Virus record (IMG/VR): IMGVR_UViG_3300048916_000014
Location: 1-40,062 of that record
DNA: 40,062 nt
Reading direction: 5' to 3' (one strand)
Source of the DNA: a virus
Below, piece after piece: positions 37,717 through 40,062 of this stretch (position 1 is its first letter; every line of letters starts with the position of its first letter). The notes under the pieces were generated by a model. That model did no database searches. It was not told the DNA's origin and was given only the letters and a program-made list of their open reading frames with translations. The translations under genes and the position numbers were made by a program.

Positions 37717-37797
37717 ATAGTGCCTCCAAGGGCCTTAGTTTCGGTTGTGTTGGTGCTGCTGGGTTGGCTCGACCCATTAACTGTGTCGGGCGGTGAC

Positions 37798-38448
37798 TCA
37801 GGCCTGAACAGTTAGGCCGTAAAACTCGCTTATCGCCTCATCGACCTTCGCCAGGTCATTGTCAATACTTCTGTCTTCGAACATGCCAATTGGGCTCTTG
37901 CAGCAGTCCTGGCCGTTCGTTTGCGTGCTGAACTGGTAATCGCCACTGGTGACCTCAGTCCTGAGTACGATCGTAAAGAACCCCTCAGGCACCAGCGTAC
38001 TGTCGACGAGCTTGCCTACCGTTTTCATTCGGACATTCCCAAAGTCGTCGGTCTGCGTGTGGGCCAGGATGTAAACCCGGCGATGGTCTGCCAGGTCACC
38101 AGCTGCGTTGAAGATGTTCCAAGCGTTTTTGCCGATGTCGGAGAACTTCGTGTAGCCAGTTTCACTGCTCCGGGTCATCAGCTCATTGACCATCACCGCT
38201 TGGTAGTCATCGATCACGACCACATCATGGGGTGAGTTGCGCATGATCTTCTCAATCATGGCCGGGTTGTCGGTTCGGATGACGTTGCCCGCATCCTTCA
38301 TGGTTGCTCGGACCTTCCAGCCTGGCGCCTTGAACGGCAATGGCTTCTTGATGCACTGGATGACCAGGGTTTTCTTCGGATCAAGGTTCCGAAGGCTCGT
38401 TGATTTACCGCTGCCAGAGTTGCCTAAAATCAGAGTCGCGATGCTCAT
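37798..38448 (-). CDS. Sak4-like annealing ATPase
   Basis: A 216-residue RecA-core-like ATPase. Walker A is GNSGSGKS (9-16) and Walker B VVVIDD (76-81), followed by VYILAHTQTDD. This single-domain architecture next to an SSB gene fits the Sak4 class of phage recombinases that anneal or pair ssDNA. A generic AAA/ATP-binding annotation is the alternative. It closely follows a 47-residue gene and overlaps no neighbour. Confidence 0.8.
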   Translation of the reverse strand: MSIATLILGNSGSGKSTSLRNLDPKKTLVIQCIKKPLPFKAPGWKVRATMKDAGNVIRTDNPAMIEKIMRNSPHDVVVIDDYQAVMVNELMTRSSETGYTKFSDIGKNAWNIFNAAGDLADHRRVYILAHTQTDDFGNVRMKTVGKLVDSTLVPEGFFTIVLRTEVTSGDYQFSTQTNGQDCCKSPIGMFEDRSIDNDLAKVDEAISEFYGLTVQA

Positions 38449-38457
38449 TTGTCTGCC

Positions 38458-38601
38458 TCAGATTGGTTGCCTATCCCATTCCCGCTCAATGCGGGCGGCT
38501 TCGTCTTCATATTCCCGGCGCTGCTCACCCGTGAACTGCTCGGGCGAGAAGGCGCCGACCGTGGCCCAGTCGAGCTGGGCGGTCATGCGTGGCGAGTTCA
38601 T
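38458..38601 (-). CDS. small hypothetical protein, 47 aa
   Basis: A 47-residue acidic helical protein (FSPEQFTGEQRREYEDEAARIEREWDRQPI), too short for many gene callers. The ribosome binding site GAGG overlaps the previous gene's TGA stop. It lies between the coiled-coil protein and the Sak4-like ATPase, so it may be a small partner of the recombination module. Confidence 0.65.
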   Translation of the reverse strand: MNSPRMTAQLDWATVGAFSPEQFTGEQRREYEDEAARIEREWDRQPI

Positions 38602-38609
38602 GCTGAGCC

Positions 38610-39719
38610 TCAGTAGGCGATGGTCACGCCGGGGATGACGCGGCTTGCGATCAGAACGACTGCCTGCTTTGCACAGGCCTCAGTCATACCGCCCTTGATG
38701 AATGCCTCCATGGCCTCCCGGTTGATCTTGCCCCGGTGGGCTTTGTCGGCTTCGCGCAGGTTCTGCTGGCGAATGATTTCGTCGGCTGCGGCCTGTTGGC
38801 GGTCCACTTCATCCTGTTTGGCCTTCTCAACTGCCGCTTTCTGGCTTTCGATAGCGGCCAGTCGGTCGCGCTCGGCCTTCTGCTCTGCCTCTACCTTTTC
38901 GCGCTTTGCCAGTTCGGCTTTTCGCTCGGATTCGGCGGCGACCAGCTTCAGGTCGTTCTCGCGCTTCTCGGCAGCAGCTTGCTCGTCCTTGACACGCTGA
39001 GCTTCTGCATCACGTTCACGCTGAGCCTTTTCTTCAGCTTCACGGGTGGCGCGTTCGGCTGCCTCGCGGGCAATGCGGTCTTCGTGGTCCTTCTTGTCAC
39101 GGTCTTCCTTCTCTTTGCGAAGGCGTGCCAGCTCCAGCTGCTCAGCTTCGTACTGCTGGCGCGTGGTCAATGCGGCGTTCAATGTTACCAGCGCTGATTC
39201 CTTGGCCAGCGCGGCGTCAACCTGGAACTCTGCCCACTTGTCCGCGATGATTACCCACTCAGCCGAAGCGATGCGGGATTCAAGTTCCGCAACCGTCAGC
39301 CCATCCAAGTCCGCGGCCAACGCTGCAATCTTGGCGATGTCGTCCTTGATGGACGCAATCCGTCGTTCTTCCGCCGCCTCCCAGTCGTCCAACGGCTTGC
39401 GAACTTCCTTCTGCCACAGCTCCAGGGTGTCCCACACGCGCTTACGCTCGGCGTCGATGCGCTTCGGCACTTCCTTCTGCTGGGCCGACAGCTCCTTGCC
39501 CACGGCATCCAGCGCCGTCTTCGACTTGGCGACCTTGTGGGCCATTGAGGCGTACAGGTCGCGACCCTTCTTGGTGGTCAGGTCCGGCAGCACCGACAGG
39601 AATTTGTCGACCTCGGCGCGGATCTGGCCCAGCCACGGGTCAAGCCCGTTCGCAGCGCTGTACACGGTCAGGGCGGTTTCTTTCGGCGGGACGGCCGCCA
39701 GTTCAGTAGTTGCAGACAT
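38610..39719 (-). CDS. large coiled-coil early protein (DUF1351-like)
   Basis: A 369-residue protein. Residues about 200-320 form a long charged coiled coil (ELARLRKEKEDRDKK, QRERDAEAQRVKDEQ). The C-terminal 40 residues (FIKGGMTEACAKQAVVLIA... IPGVTIAY) match the closing domain of phage coiled-coil proteins found beside recombination genes. The N-terminal part starts ALTVYSAANGLDPWL. It may act as scaffold for the annealing proteins. GGGAGA precedes the ATG. Confidence 0.8.
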   Translation of the reverse strand: MSATTELAAVPPKETALTVYSAANGLDPWLGQIRAEVDKFLSVLPDLTTKKGRDLYASMAHKVAKSKTALDAVGKELSAQQKEVPKRIDAERKRVWDTLELWQKEVRKPLDDWEAAEERRIASIKDDIAKIAALAADLDGLTVAELESRIASAEWVIIADKWAEFQVDAALAKESALVTLNAALTTRQQYEAEQLELARLRKEKEDRDKKDHEDRIAREAAERATREAEEKAQRERDAEAQRVKDEQAAAEKRENDLKLVAAESERKAELAKREKVEAEQKAERDRLAAIESQKAAVEKAKQDEVDRQQAAADEIIRQQNLREADKAHRGKINREAMEAFIKGGMTEACAKQAVVLIASRVIPGVTIAY

Positions 39720-39780
39720 GCGTGTATCTCCCGCGCCATCCGGGACCGGGGCGCTGCTTGAGTTAGTTGGGTGGAGGGGG

Positions 39781-40038
39781 TTACTTGGCGGCTTTCTTGA
39801 GCGCTTGAGTCAGCATTCGGTAGTAGCGTGCGAACCGCTCCGGCTGTTCATCCTCGAATCGCCAGCCAGGATCTCGGCACCAACCACATTCTTCCTCTGA
39901 GCAATCGTGCGCAGGTTCGTCCCGGATATGCTTCTTGATGATCGCCCGTGCCTCGGCATTGATCGCTGCGGGCTTCGTGAGGAATCGCCGTCGAGCTGTA
40001 GGAGCGAAGTAGACCTTCGCCTGCTGGGTGGCAATCAT
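39781..40038 (-). CDS. hypothetical protein, 85 aa
   Basis: An 85-residue basic protein with a CSEEECGWCRDPGW knuckle that might hold a metal, and a helical C-terminus (RFARYYRMLTQALKKAAK). ATG 40038 is preferred over TTG 40053 because GGGGAG lies seven bases upstream. It is the most upstream leftward gene seen whole. Function unknown. Confidence 0.72.
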   Translation of the reverse strand: MIATQQAKVYFAPTARRRFLTKPAAINAEARAIIKKHIRDEPAHDCSEEECGWCRDPGWRFEDEQPERFARYYRMLTQALKKAAK

Positions 40039-40062
40039 GGTCAGTCTCCCCAATATGACCAG

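Noticed and set aside
36616-37815. 399-codon open frame on the plus strand
   Set aside because: It is antisense to the exonuclease and SSB-like genes, which have clear motifs and ribosome binding sites.

Overview
The window reads as most of a tailed-phage or prophage genome from a Pseudomonas-type host. Genes are dense, many overlap by ATGA or TGATG, and codon use is GC-rich. The right half carries a phage-borne homologue of the medium-chain-length polyhydroxyalkanoate (PHA) depolymerase PhaZ, a storage-polymer enzyme typical of fluorescent pseudomonads. A contractile-tail sheath, tube and compact baseplate make it a myovirus morphotype. No integrase, CI-like repressor or replication initiator is visible, so those genes, if present, lie outside the window.

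Positions 1-1761 (+) hold the end of a rightward early operon: two unknown small proteins, a VRR-NUC nuclease, a zinc-ribbon protein and a 179-residue protein placed where a late regulator would sit. Directly behind it are a strong sigma70-type promoter (1781-1809), a structured leader of about 250 nt and an intrinsic terminator (2067-2090). This is laid out like a Q/pR'/tR' late-control switch.

Positions 2122-25976 (+) are the late operon: a small exported protein, holin, Rz/Rz1 spanins and a small membrane protein; then portal, Mu F-like protein, DUF2213 protease/scaffold, major capsid and connector proteins; sheath, tube, tail-assembly chaperone with a -1 frameshift extension, tape measure with lysozyme domain; a simple Pam3-like baseplate; tail collar fibre; and then, unusually late, small and large terminase. 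A beta-helix tailspike and a GH19 endolysin end the operon. The endolysin is about 22 kb from the holin and spanins.

Positions 25979-40038 (-) form leftward early and accessory operons meeting the late operon with a 2-bp gap. Reading from the right end they encode a coiled-coil protein, a Sak4-like annealing ATPase, an SSB-like protein and a DEDDh exonuclease (a recombination module), then regulators, a large DNA cytosine methyltransferase, PhaZ with its own promoter behind a terminator, a 15-unit pentapeptide-repeat protein, NinX-like and cupin proteins, a TGT/DpdA-like base-exchange enzyme, a small serine recombinase, a protein with a 2-oxoglutarate-oxygenase-like HxD...H...R pattern, an RMF-like mini-protein and a MazG-like pyrophosphohydrolase.

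The most notable features are phage-encoded PhaZ as an independent cargo (moron) unit, two unrelated candidate DNA-modifying enzymes (Dcm-type and DpdA-like) in one accessory block, and the late-switch architecture. All family assignments are from reading motifs by eye; no database search was run.
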